Shown here in pieces: positions 1 through 10,383 of a stretch of 64,000 bases of DNA (positions are counted from its first letter, which is position 1; every line of letters begins with the position of its first letter). A program made the translations under genes and the position numbers. The DNA is from Myrmaecium sp. VS I D KN 1 (taxonomy: Eukaryota > Ascomycota > Dothideomycetes > Valsariales > Valsariaceae), in contig JADQAV010000032.1 of the NCBI GenBank assembly GCA_019775845.1, forward strand, positions 372,001 through 436,000, read 5' to 3'. The notes beneath the pieces were generated by a model. That model saw nothing but the letters and a program-made list of their open reading frames with translations, did no database searches and had not been told where the DNA came from.

Positions 1-300
1 AGCCAGCGCGAGCCTCTCATGGAACCGGTCCCTTCCCGGGCGGTGCCGCGCAGAAAGCCAATCCTCACGGATGGAAATCGCGCCATGTAGGCCAAGGAGA
101 GAAAGGAACGGATTAAAAGGAAAGAAAAAAAGAAAAAGAAAAGCAGTCTCACACCAACCCAAACCCCCTTCATTCCGAGCCCAAGCAAGCACCGTGGAAG
201 AAAAGAAGAGGCAGAGAAAGGGGAGGAAAGAAAGCCAAGCTCAGAACCTCACCACCAAACAAAACCACATCTTCCCACATCACTCACCGACACCCTTCAA
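1..300. other. Downstream flank of the first gene
   Basis: This stretch lies just beyond the stop codon of the minus-strand gene that ends at 301, so it should hold that gene's 3' UTR and terminator. It is rich in A and G on the plus strand around 115-240, which is pyrimidine-rich on the transcribed strand. I see no convincing gene here; the open plus-strand frame that runs through it is antisense to the neighbour. Confidence 0.5.
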
Positions 301-2532
301 TCACGCCCTCCTCTTCGGCGTCGCAAGCAACGCCAACCGCGCCGGCGTGATCCCACCACCCGGAGCCCGTCTGCCGGCACCAGCGCGGCTGCTTCCCAAC
401 CTACCCGTGGTGGCCGGAATGCGCGAACCCATCGGGTGCGACCTCTTCACCGGCGTCTTCACGGCCGGCGCTGTGGCAGCAACGCTAGGCCTCGCCCTCT
501 TCGCCTTCCTCTCACCATCTCCCTCATCCGTCTCCTCACGTACATTCTCCTTGTCCTCATCCACACCCTCACCAGCCTTTCTCTTCTTCCCGAACCCCTC
601 CTCGTCAATGCTCCCCAACAACTCACCACTCGGACGCACCCGCCGGATCGTGCTCGGTCCCGTCGTCGCGGGGCCGAACTTGATTGGTCGATCGGAGCGG
701 AAGGTGAAGTCCCCTCCGGACGGGAGTTCCGCAAGCGTCTGGCGACGCGTGGGCGACGCCAACGTGGTCGTCGCAACGCTCGACTCCGAGCCCGGCAGAG
801 CCGGATACTCCACCGTCGCAGGCACCTCCGACACCGCCCGTCCCGCGCTCGGACTCGGCAGCGGGTCCTCCTTCGTGCTCGCCGAGAAGTTGACCTTCTT
901 GTGCTTCTGCACCGGCGCCGTCGCCGGAGGGATGCGAGGCAGTTCCTTGTTCAGGTCGAGGCCGCCATGAGCAGCGGGACCAGCAGCGGTCGGAGGGGTG
1001 GTTGAAGCGGCGACATGTGTGCCCGCCGCGATTTTCTCCGGATCCGCCGAGTAGAGGCGCTGCGGACTGCGAAGGATCGACCTCACCGTGTGGCGGAAGG
1101 TGTGGTTGGAGGTGCGAATGCCGAAGAGCGTCCTCGACGTCGGAGCAGTGGTCAGTTTCCTCATGGAAGGAGACTTCGGAAGAGGGATGTGCGAGATAGT
1201 CTTGGGCGGTTTGACGCTCTGCGAACGAGCCAGCGAAGCCTTGGTCGGGGTCATAAGGTTGGAGTTGGCGCGCGGGATGCCCGAGCGGATACGGTGATGC
1301 ATGGCCGTGGCAGGAGGGGGGAGTCGTTCCGCATCCGAATCCTCAGAGGGAGCAGGACGGCTCGAGGAAGCGTCATCGCCTTCCTTGAGTTTCAGACGCT
1401 TCACAGTTGCACCAGCGGCCGCCTTGGTCGGCGAGTCTGGGAGCTTAACGGAGTTGTTACGTTTGCCTCCCTTCGGAAGTTCAGGCTCGTCCAACTCCGC
1501 CTTGGACTGAGTACGCTTCAGGGCCGTGTTGCCCGGCTTCATCCGGTTAGGGTCGGCGCGGAAAGCGGATGGGTGATTCGCAATCGAGTCCATCTTCTTG
1601 AATTGCGCCATGTGGACATCGCTGAACCGACTCGCCTTGCCCTTCGCCTGCGCAATCTTCCGATCCTTGTTCGCCACGGGAGAAAATTCATCAGACGCAG
1701 CAACCATCTGCGCCCGGATACGCGCAGCCTCCTCGCGACTCTGCTCCATCATTCTCTTTGCCTCCGGACTGAGCTCAAGTGAAGGACGCTTGTAGCGGAA
1801 CTTGAACTCGGGGGTGGAGAACGGGTTCGGCTTGTCTTGAATCTCGACAGCTTTCGTCGGCGTGCCCTGAGCAACGGCGAGTTTGTTATCCGAACGGACC
1901 GGGGCCGTGTAAGCGCCCTTGGACAGGAAGCCCAACCAGCGAGCCTCCTCCAGCGGTTTAGCCGTGGTCTGGTGGTGATGATGAGGGTGCAGCTCGTCGC
2001 AGCTGACTTCGGTCTTGTTGCGCGGCGTGCGCTGGGTGAGGAAGGACATGAACTTCCTGCCGGTGCTGGGAGTCGCGACATTCTCCGCCGGCTTCTCCGG
2101 CTCAGCAGGTTCGGTCGGCTCGGTCGGTTCTACGACCTCAACAACCGTGGCAGTCTCCGTAGCTTCAGCGGCCTCGACGACCTCTGCAGCTCCATCGACC
2201 TGATCATTTTCCATCTCCGGAGCCTCAACCTTCTCCTCTTCCGAAACCCTCTTCGACTTCCTCGACTTCCTCGTCGATTTAGGAACCTTCTTTACTGGCA
2301 ACGACGACTTCGGCGTCTCCGCCTCCATCTCGGTAACAGTCGGCAAAACATCCTTCCTCTCCTCGGGGGTATGAAATTCGCTCTGCGCGGGACTCGCCGT
2401 TTCCGATCGGCGACCGGCCTAAGCAGCCACGAAGAAGCACGGTCAGCACGACACTCCTTTCGTTCCGACAGAAGCACAGAAGCGAAAGAAAGCAAAACTC
2501 ACCTTCTGCAGCCTAGCAGAGCGGCGTGCCAT
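301..2532 (-). CDS. Unknown basic, low-complexity (probably nuclear) protein, two exons
   Basis: I do not recognise this family. The model has a 10-codon first exon (2532-2503, MARRSARLQK), an 84-nt intron (2502-2419, GTGAGT donor, TTAG acceptor) and a long second exon (2418-301), giving 715 residues. The splice keeps frame, and no ATG opens the second exon, so the short first exon supplies the start. The protein begins with a basic stretch, then an acidic Glu/Pro/Ala-rich region (about residues 55-130) with a His cluster. A charged segment, possibly coiled-coil, follows near residues 210-300. The rest is Ser/Pro/Lys/Arg-rich, with many SP or TP sites and a strongly basic, Gly/Arg-rich C-terminus. 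Composition fits a nuclear or chromatin/spindle-associated protein, which is inference only. No catalytic domain is visible. Confidence 0.8.
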
Positions 2533-3492
2533 AGCTGCCGCTAACGGGCGAAACGCAAGAAGAAGGGTTCGTCTCGAGACGCGGTTGTGACGTAGAGACA
2601 ATCACGTCGCAGGCGGTATCGTGCCTCTGTCCGCCCGTCGTGCGTCCGTATAGAAGCGTGAATCGATGAATTGATTCGCGTGTACGTATATGGTGTGCGT
2701 GTGTGCTCGCAGCAGCAGTAGCAGCGAAACGTCAAGCCACCAACAGCAGCCGGCGTCACAGTCGCAGCAGATAAAAAGTAAGGGAAGCTCAGTGCAAGCA
2801 CGAATTATCTTCACTCTGAGCGAGTAGACCAGGCAATCAAGGGACCTGTAAGTAATAGAAGCGGAGTGGAGTGCAACGTAGTGTAGTGGAGTGGAGTAGT
2901 AGTAGGTTGAGTGGTGCGAGACAGACCAGACAGCTCAAGAAAGTTGGCTTGGCTCTTCCCACCCACCCCCGTAAACAAAACGGGGCCGTCCGAGAACCTT
3001 AACGTCACGTCAGCCGAGCGCGCCCATGTGACCACGGATTCGATCGTCTTCGCAGCCCTACGATGATGATAGTTACTATTTGCCTGAAGGAGAATAATGA
3101 GTTCCTGCCGTGCGTACTACTATATTACTTTTTATATGTATAGTGCAGGGTATATTTATTATACTTATTTACCATTCTATAATATCGAGTTTGATGCCTT
3201 GAATTATGACGTGGAAACCTTTGCACGCAACGACTGGTTAGCTACTAGCAGTTACCCGGCGCGCTGCCAGGAACCGCGCCCTGCAGCCTCGCCCTCTCAT
3301 TGTCCGTCTACATGGGTAATATATCGAGCTTCTTATTTCCTTTTTCTTTCCATCGACAGAGGAATAAGAAGAAAGGAGAGAAATTAGAAGAGACACAAAA
3401 CACGGCATGTAAATGAAGAGAGAACGCTTCTGAGATTCCGCAAAACGCACGGCGCCCAGATATAATTCAAACAATTGTATGACCTCTCTCTA
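2533..3492. other. Intergenic: promoter of the first gene and 3' flank of the ligase gene
   Basis: It separates two minus-strand genes. The part nearest 2533 is the presumed promoter and leader of the unknown basic protein. It contains short GT-rich repeats near 2690 and a run of GGAGTG-like repeats near 2865-2905. The AT-rich part from 3100 to 3200 and the segment up to 3492 should hold the 3' end of the AMP-binding ligase gene. No gene seen. Confidence 0.5.
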
Positions 3493-5503
3493 CTACTCCA
3501 CCTTCCGCTCCGCCCCCCTCGCCCACTCACGAAGCACATTCTTCCTCACCTTCCCCGTCGACGTCTTCGGCAAAGCAGGCAGGATCTCCACCTCACGGGG
3601 CATCATAAACCCACTGATGCCGCCCTCCCCCCGGGCCCAACGAAGAATATCCTCCGCCGACGGCGGCGGCGGCGGGTAGTCCACGCCGTCCCGGCGCAGC
3701 GTGACAAACGCCTTCGGCCGCTCGCCCCAGCGGCTGTCCGGCACGGCGACGACGGCGACCTCAAGCAGGGCCGGGTGGCGGACGAGGCGGGCCTCGAGCG
3801 CGAGGCTGGAGATGTTCTCGCCGCCGGAGATGATGACGTCCTTGCCGCGGTCGACGAGCTGGATGCTGCCGTCCGGGTGCCGGACCGCCAGGTCGCCGCT
3901 CCAGCTCACCCCCCCGCGCCACAGCTGCCGCGTCGCCGGCCCGTCCCGGTAGTACCCCTTGGCCGCGATGTTGCCCTCGAACACCACCTCGCCGACCTCC
4001 CGCCCATCCGATCTCACGTCCACCACCGGACCGTCCGCCCCTGGCGTCCCCTCCTCGGGGAGCGGCCGCACCACCCGCGCCTCCAGACTCGTCACGAACC
4101 CGTGGCCCTGCCGCGCCATCCGCTCGAACCGCTCCTCCTCCCCCAGCCCTTCCCACGCCGGCAGCTCGTACGCCCGGGTGATCGGCCCGTACGTCTCCGT
4201 CAGGCCGTACACGTGCACCGGCCGCAGGCCGAGCCGCCACATCGTCCGGAGCAGCTGCGGCGTCGGCGGGCTGGCCGCGACCGTGACGCGGACCTCCCGG
4301 TCGAGCGGGCCGGCCTCCGGCGCCGCGCACAGCAGCGTGTTCACCGTCGGCGCCGCGTTGAAGTGCGTGATCCCCTCCGTCCGCAGCAAGCCCCAGATCG
4401 CCCCGTAGTCGATCTTCCGGAGGCAGTAGTGCGTGCCCCGCACCGCCGTCACCGCCCAGGGGAACGTCCACCCCGTCGCGTGGAACATCGGCAGCGTCCA
4501 CAGGTAGCGCGCCCGCGGCCGCGCCCCGTTCAGCCCGGCCTCGATCACGTTCGCTACCGCCGCGAGGTAGACGCCCCGGTGCGTGTACTCGACCCCCTTC
4601 GGCCGCGCCGTCGTGCCGGACGTGTACGCCAGCGCGAACGTCGTCCGTTCGTCCGGGGAGCGGCGCGGGTTGGTGGTCAGGTGCTCCCACCCGTGCAAGC
4701 CGAGCCGCTCATCGTGCTGGAGGCCCTCGAGGATGGCGGCGTCGAAGGGCCCGGAGAGCTCCCCGCTCGTGGCATCGGTGTCGGTGTCGATCAGGACAGG
4801 CACGGCAGGGTGGGCAGCCCGGAACGGCTCCAGCAGGGCGGCATACTCAGCGTCCGCAATGATCAGATCTGCCTCGGCGTGCGTGAAGATGTAAGCTACA
4901 TCATTGGGATTAAGCCGATAGTTGGCCGCTATCCAGTCCGTCAGTCAATCAATCAATCCGTTCATCGTAAGCACTCTGGAGGGAAGGAAGAATTCACGCA
5001 CCAATCTGCACCGCCCCCGCCGCAGCAATTCCAAAGATCGCCTCCAGAAAAGCCGGCGTGTTAGGGCAAAGGATGCCCACCCGCTTATAGCCATGCTTCT
5101 GAAGGTAATACGCCAGCCCGCGCGCGCGGTCAGCCGCCTCCGCGTAACTGCGCCGGAGCGTCGCGCCGTTCGCCGTGGTGTGGTGGATGGCAATTGCCTA
5201 AAGCCAGCCACGGTAGGTTAGCCATCAGCTCGTCGTCGTTGTTAAGCCCCGCTCCGCAAAGAACGTGGAGCGGAAGGGAGCGGGGGGACCTCTTACATCC
5301 GGCTCGATCCCCGCCGCCCGCGGCAGCCAGTACGTCGGGTTGAGCGGGTGGAAGTTGTGGTTGTGATTGAAGTCCTCCCACTCGTTCTGCGGATCCTCAT
5401 GTTTGGGACCGATGAGGTGGGCCGCCAGCCGCTGCAAGCGGCTTTTCGCCGTCGTCAAGGAGGACGACGAGGACGACGACGAGGACGAAGAGGAGGATGG
5501 CAT
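3493..5503 (-). CDS. AMP-binding acyl-CoA ligase (ANL superfamily), three exons
   Basis: This is an acyl- or aryl-CoA synthetase-like enzyme that would activate a carboxylic acid through an acyl-AMP to a CoA thioester. Exons are 5503-5297, 5197-5002 and 4928-3493, with introns of 99 and 73 nt; frame is continuous and gives 612 residues. Visible motifs are a P-loop YTSGTTARPKG (about 236-246), YGLTETYG (about 375-382), the WSGD aspartate near 480, the hinge DRGKD (about 494-498) and the A10 motif KTSTGK with its catalytic lysine near 594. The P-loop has Ala where Gly is usual. A serine run follows the first ATG and a proline run lies near residue 555. I chose the ATG at 5503 because no ATG lies upstream in frame. 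No PTS1 peroxisomal signal ends the protein. Medium-chain fatty acids or a plant-AAE-like substrate are possible, but substrate cannot be read from sequence. Confidence 0.9.
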
Positions 5504-6314
5504 GGTAGGAATGTCACTAGCGAGCAAGGGAGGCGGCGGGGAAGAGAGACAGCGGCGGGACGTGTATTTAAGCAACCGGAAAACCGTCCCGGTCTCCCAT
5601 CATCGATCGTCGGAGAGAAGAGCGTGTCGCTATGCAGGAGTGAACAGGGAGTGAATATCGTACCTATCAAGTACCTCGGAGAAACCAATGGCGACAAGCA
5701 AAGCGGGGTGAGGTCGGAAATGGGACAGGACGTGTAACAAGCGGGCGGCGGGACAGGCCGTGGTTGGCCGCAGGTCATGGTCATAAGCCGGCGGGGGAAA
5801 GTCTGGGGTAGTAGCTCGAAAGTGGGATTGGCGGCGCTAGGTACCGAGGTCCTCCTCAATGGCCGATGCACTGATGCACTTGTTTCCGAGCCGAACACCA
5901 CAGTACTCACCATCGGGTCGGCGGAGGAGAGGGTGGGAAAGCATGGCCTGTGATGGTTGAGGTCAAGGCAGAACGTGAGCAGATCACAATCCGAAGACGA
6001 ACGTACTGATACTGTACAAGTGATGATATTCCCCAAGGTATTTTATTGCGCCAAGTGCCATCATGAAAAAACAACTCTATCATGCCTGGGAATGTTTTTT
6101 GTTCATTTGATGTTCTACACGCCGTGAAGAGCACCATTCGAAAAGCCCGTCTCAATTAGGTTCACTTCCTCGAGCTAGCCTTCACCACAGGGAATCTGCC
6201 GGCACGAATCGAAAGCCGTACCACGTTTTCTGGGAATCCTGAATGCCACAGTTCGCGCCGGTTCATGTCGAACAACAGACTACCAGAGCCGCCACCAAGT
6301 CATCGACTAGAAAT
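5504..6314. other. Intergenic: ligase promoter and 3' flank of RPL16
   Basis: The ligase promoter lies at the left. A TATA-like TTAAATA on the minus strand sits about 65 nt upstream of its ATG (near 5566-5572). The right-hand part carries the 3' UTR of the L16 gene. No convincing coding sequence. Confidence 0.5.
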
Positions 6315-7453
6315 CTAGTAGCCGTACTCAGCGAGCTGGGTCGAGGTCTTCTCGTCAACCTTGGCCTGCTTCTTGGCCTCGGCGAGCTGCCTGCGGGCAG
6401 CCTTCTTGCGCTCGTAGTAAGCGGCGCTCTTAACCTTCCTCCTCTCCTCGAGCCTAGATATGTCGTCAGCACCAATCCTCCGTCTCCGTAGCTCAGAACC
6501 CAAAACATACCTGGCAACGACATCCTGGTACTTCCAGCCGAACTCGTGGCCGAGACGACCGACAGTGCAGTACTTGCGGCCGGGCTTCAGGCGGAGGACC
6601 CTCAAAGCCTGGGGAACGACGACGCGCTTCTTGTGGTCGTACGGGGGGGGGACACCCTCGAAGGTCTTGAGACGCTCAAGGGCGGCGGCACCGCGGGCGG
6701 TCTTGTGGGGAAGCATACCACGGACGGTCCTCCAGAACATCTTGGCGGGAGCGCGGAAGTGGAAGGGACCTGAGAGGCGGGTCAGACATTCCTCCCGGGC
6801 GTTGGCGGGAGACAAAGAAAGAAGGAAAACTTACCACCACGGGTGGGGTTGAAACGAGTCTGCTTGCGAAGGAAAGCCTGGTACTTGACTATAGGCCGCA
6901 GCATGTTAGCTCGTGTTCAAAGGCATCCCGCCCTGAAGATATAGACTACTCCTCGGATTAGAGGAGGAAGGTGCAGCAGGTTTCAATTATGATCCAGGGC
7001 GCGCCATCGTCGACAAGTCCGGCGTTCTTTCATCACGCACTGTTCTCAGGACTCGTCTCCGGCCAAGGGTTACAAGAACCCGCCCATCAGGAATGCTTTA
7101 CTCCCACAGCTGCACCTCTCGCGCTAAACCACTGATCTCCATCGGCCAAGAGGTATCATTGTGGGTGAAACGTACGCTTCGCGCGGAAGAATTCGCCAGA
7201 GATGTTGAGGGCCTCGCAGCGGACAACAACGATCTTCTGGCCAAGCAGGAGCTGCTTGGCGACCGTGGAGGCCAGGCGACCGAGAAGGTGACCCTTTCCG
7301 TCGATGACAATCTACAGAGAAGAGGTACGTTAGCCCGGGGAAAAAGCGGCGAGCGTGGAAGGTGTCGCCAAAGTGGAAACGGCGGCGGCGGTGCGGTGAT
7401 CGCGATAGAGGGAAAGGAACTGTAGCACGTACGACTGGCTCGAAGGTCGACAT
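6315..7453 (-). CDS. RPL16: 60S ribosomal protein L16 (uL13, RPL13A family), five exons
   Basis: This is a structural protein of the large cytosolic ribosomal subunit. Exons are 7453-7433, 7311-7176, 6888-6835, 6769-6511 and 6453-6315; introns are 121, 287, 65 and 57 nt. Frame is continuous and encodes 202 residues, close to the usual length of about 200. Diagnostic segments include [14 protein letters not shown] near the start, [40 protein letters not shown] and [10 protein letters not shown]. The first exon encodes only MSTFEPV. The 287-nt second intron is unusually long for this window, and the last intron is a multiple of three without stops (see findings). Start context and family alignment make the model very secure. 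Confidence 0.96.
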
Positions 7454-10383
7454 CTTGCCCGATTTCCTGTGGTGTTGCTGGAAGGGTTAGAAAAAGAGGT
7501 CGCTGGGTGGTTGTCGTCCTCTGTTGGATGGATGGATTTGGTGGATTGTGTGCGAGCGGACGGGTCACGTGCTTAAGCGAGGGGGGTTTTCGACCGCACA
7601 ACCTTTCGCTTCCGAAGTCCCCTGGCTGTAAAACTCAACACCGCCAAGGCCTTGTCCAGCCTTCTCTCGCCGAGGCCGAGACGAGCCTGCGGAAGCGAAA
7701 CAATTCCACCCTGCGCATCTCTTTGAAGCTTCAAGGCAGATGCAACCTGGCATGATATTGTATTGGCTAGAAATACCTTTCCTTATGATTATGGTACAGC
7801 TTTATGCACAGTCCATTCCTCCCTTTTATCTTACCTTCGCTATGGCCTATTCCGCTCGATGAGCAAGTTGTCATTCAATCTACATCACCAATATTACATA
7901 TCCTTTTCTACCTCCATGGAGGTGCATGTCACGCTTCCGATATCAAACAGATCACTTCTCCAAGAAATAGAGCAACGAGTGGAGACACGATCCCAGCTGC
8001 TCAATTCTTCGCTGGTGGTGAGTATAACTGATAACCGCTTGAAGCTCATATGCAGTGATAAAATACTTCTATACTATGCTCTACAGCGAACACTTGAGTA
8101 TTCAATGGAACAATAGTCTAAAGATGCATCTTGCACTTCTCGAGATTATATCACACTGCCCTCAAAATTCTTTCTTTCTCCACGCACTGGGATGCGGGAT
8201 GGGTGAGCATGGCGGCCTCGGTTCGTCCATTGGGATGGTTGGATGAGGGATGATCATGTTCGTAGGCAGGTGTGCAATTTCCTAATGTCTCGGAAGACCA
8301 CCTCACCACCAAGACGATTCAAGGCCGTTTTGGACGGCCAAGAGAAGTTCTGTAATCACCTCTATAGGCATGGGTATTCTCAACAGCATCTCGCAGATGC
8401 AACAGCGTGGCCGTTTAATGAACGCAGTCCATATAGGATAACCGGATGATGCAGCGAGTACTGGGCAACCCCAGGTTTCCTAGACTGCAACTGCCTCTCA
8501 TCAAGCCGCTGCGTCGATACAGCAATCGATCAACATCAGGCATCTCGTGAAACGAATCGCGATGATGGAACGCAAGCTGGGGAAGGCTGGCGGACTGGTG
8601 GCAGCCCAGTTCTCCAGACCCGGAAAAACCGGCTCCCCGACAGTGAAAAAAAAAAGCCGAGGGAGTCCGACGGATGGCCTCGCACCTGGCTGCGATATTT
8701 CACGCGTCGTCGTTGAGGAAAAGCCGTAGTCCATGAACTACGTACCCTCTAGCGGACGATGATAGCAACGAAAAGAAGGGGAGAAAAAAAGCTCGATGAT
8801 GGCGTTTTCGGCTCGGGTTTGAAGTGTGGCCGTTTTTCGATCATCCGCCTCGTGCTAGGCTGCTTCGGGGCAGGCCCGGCTAAACTGGATGGGAAAGGAC
8901 GTGTGTGTGGGAGAGAGAGAGATTTGGGCACCCTCGCGCGCGTTCCATGTCTGCAATGCCCACCGCGCCGCTAGCAAGGGATCGTGTTCGTACCCGACTT
9001 TCATCAATCTTCCTCTGCGATGGGGCACGGCGGTCGGAAGGAAAGCATCATCTCGTCGGTCGCCGCTCTTCCGGAGCGGGTGGGTTAGGCGTAGAAGTAG
9101 GGCGGATGAGGTGGAGGATAGCGGTGATGCGTGAAGCGGTCATGGAGTTGGAAGGAGATGGATCGAGCTGTCGCGCATGACGTTGCAAGGACTTTTGAAC
9201 AGCGTCGCAGCGATTGAGAAGAAGCCTGAGGGAGAGAGAATGGGTGATGCCTGAGGATCGGCAGGAAGTATGCAGGGCGGTCCCAGCAGCGTGTTTCGCG
9301 CGGGTATTCGCCATGCAGTAGTGGTTGGTACAGTAACTTTTATGTACCTACGGAAGGGGGCTTTGACACATTTCACATTTCCGTCGGCATGATCGTCATC
9401 TTGAGAGAACACCGGGAAGGGGGAAGGAGGAAGGAACTTGAAAGGCTGGGAGACGGGCGGAGAGGAAGGAACATGAAGTCGGTTATCAATCTCTTCGCCG
9501 TGGATGGACAGAAAGACAGATGGACAGATGGATGGCTGCATGGCTGCATGGGCGGCGGGTGTGGGCGAAGGGGTGCAATAATCAAAGATGGGTGTGGAAA
9601 TGGATGGGGTGCAATGTGTTCTTTCTTTTTCGGTGCGGGAGATCGAAATGCAGGCTCGCCTCGGTCGCGATTGGCTGGGCCGGAGGGAGCAGGCGGAAGC
9701 TAGGCAGGAAGGAGATGCTAGCGGCCTTCTGACTGGCAGGGGTCCTGCCCTTTGCCCTTGGCCTTTGGCTGCGCAAATATAAGTCTCGTCGCAGTCGCCA
9801 AAAGCACCCCCTCCCCCCGAGCAAAGCAAAAGCAGTCCGTCCGAAGGAATTATTCACCCTGCGCCCGACACACCTCAACCCCCCAACCTCTCCCGCCGCG
9901 CCCGCAGCCCGCACCTCTTCCCCGATCATCGTCACCACCATCTCCACGCGCTCACCCATCCGTTTTGGTGGTGCATCGGGTCGCCTTTTTTTTTACTTCT
10001 TTTTCGACACCCTTCTCCTTGATTTTCTTTGGTCTCCTTATCGTTGTCGTCTCTCCTTCCACCCATACGACCACCTAGATGCGACGCCCGGCCATATAAT
10101 ACCATTACCGCCCTGCCGAGACGCGCTTACCCGCACGTTTCCTCCGAATGCATCCCCCTTCCCTCTTCCGGCCAAGCTCCATCTAAAGCCTTCCTCGATC
10201 CGACGCGTTTGATACGCAAGCCACCCTGCGCCCGTAATAAATCCGGAGCGTCACGCCCCTCGTTTTGTTTACAGTGCGCGACGTTTCGGTGCCACTCTAG
10301 CCTTGTGTGTGTTGTCGCATGTTCACCGGTCCTCCGCGACAGTGCACTCCATCCCTCACGGCTCCAGAGCACCTTTGCCCGTC
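7454..10383. other. Long divergent intergenic region between RPL16 and MOT1
   Basis: This 2.9-kb interval separates two divergently transcribed genes. It should hold the RPL16 promoter on the left and the MOT1 promoter and leader on the right. A pyrimidine-rich stretch with T runs lies at about 9985-10030, upstream of MOT1. Several short open frames occur on both strands, but none has splice-supported extension or a recognisable domain. I saw no tRNA-like B box. No gene called. Confidence 0.5.

Noticed and set aside
71-2544. Several long plus-strand frames opposite the first gene
   Set aside because: They are antisense frames kept open by high GC at third codon positions; the minus-strand frame has the start, splice and composition of a real gene.
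3025-3050. Minus-strand GATCGAATC resembling a tRNA B box
   Set aside because: No T stem or cloverleaf can be drawn around it.
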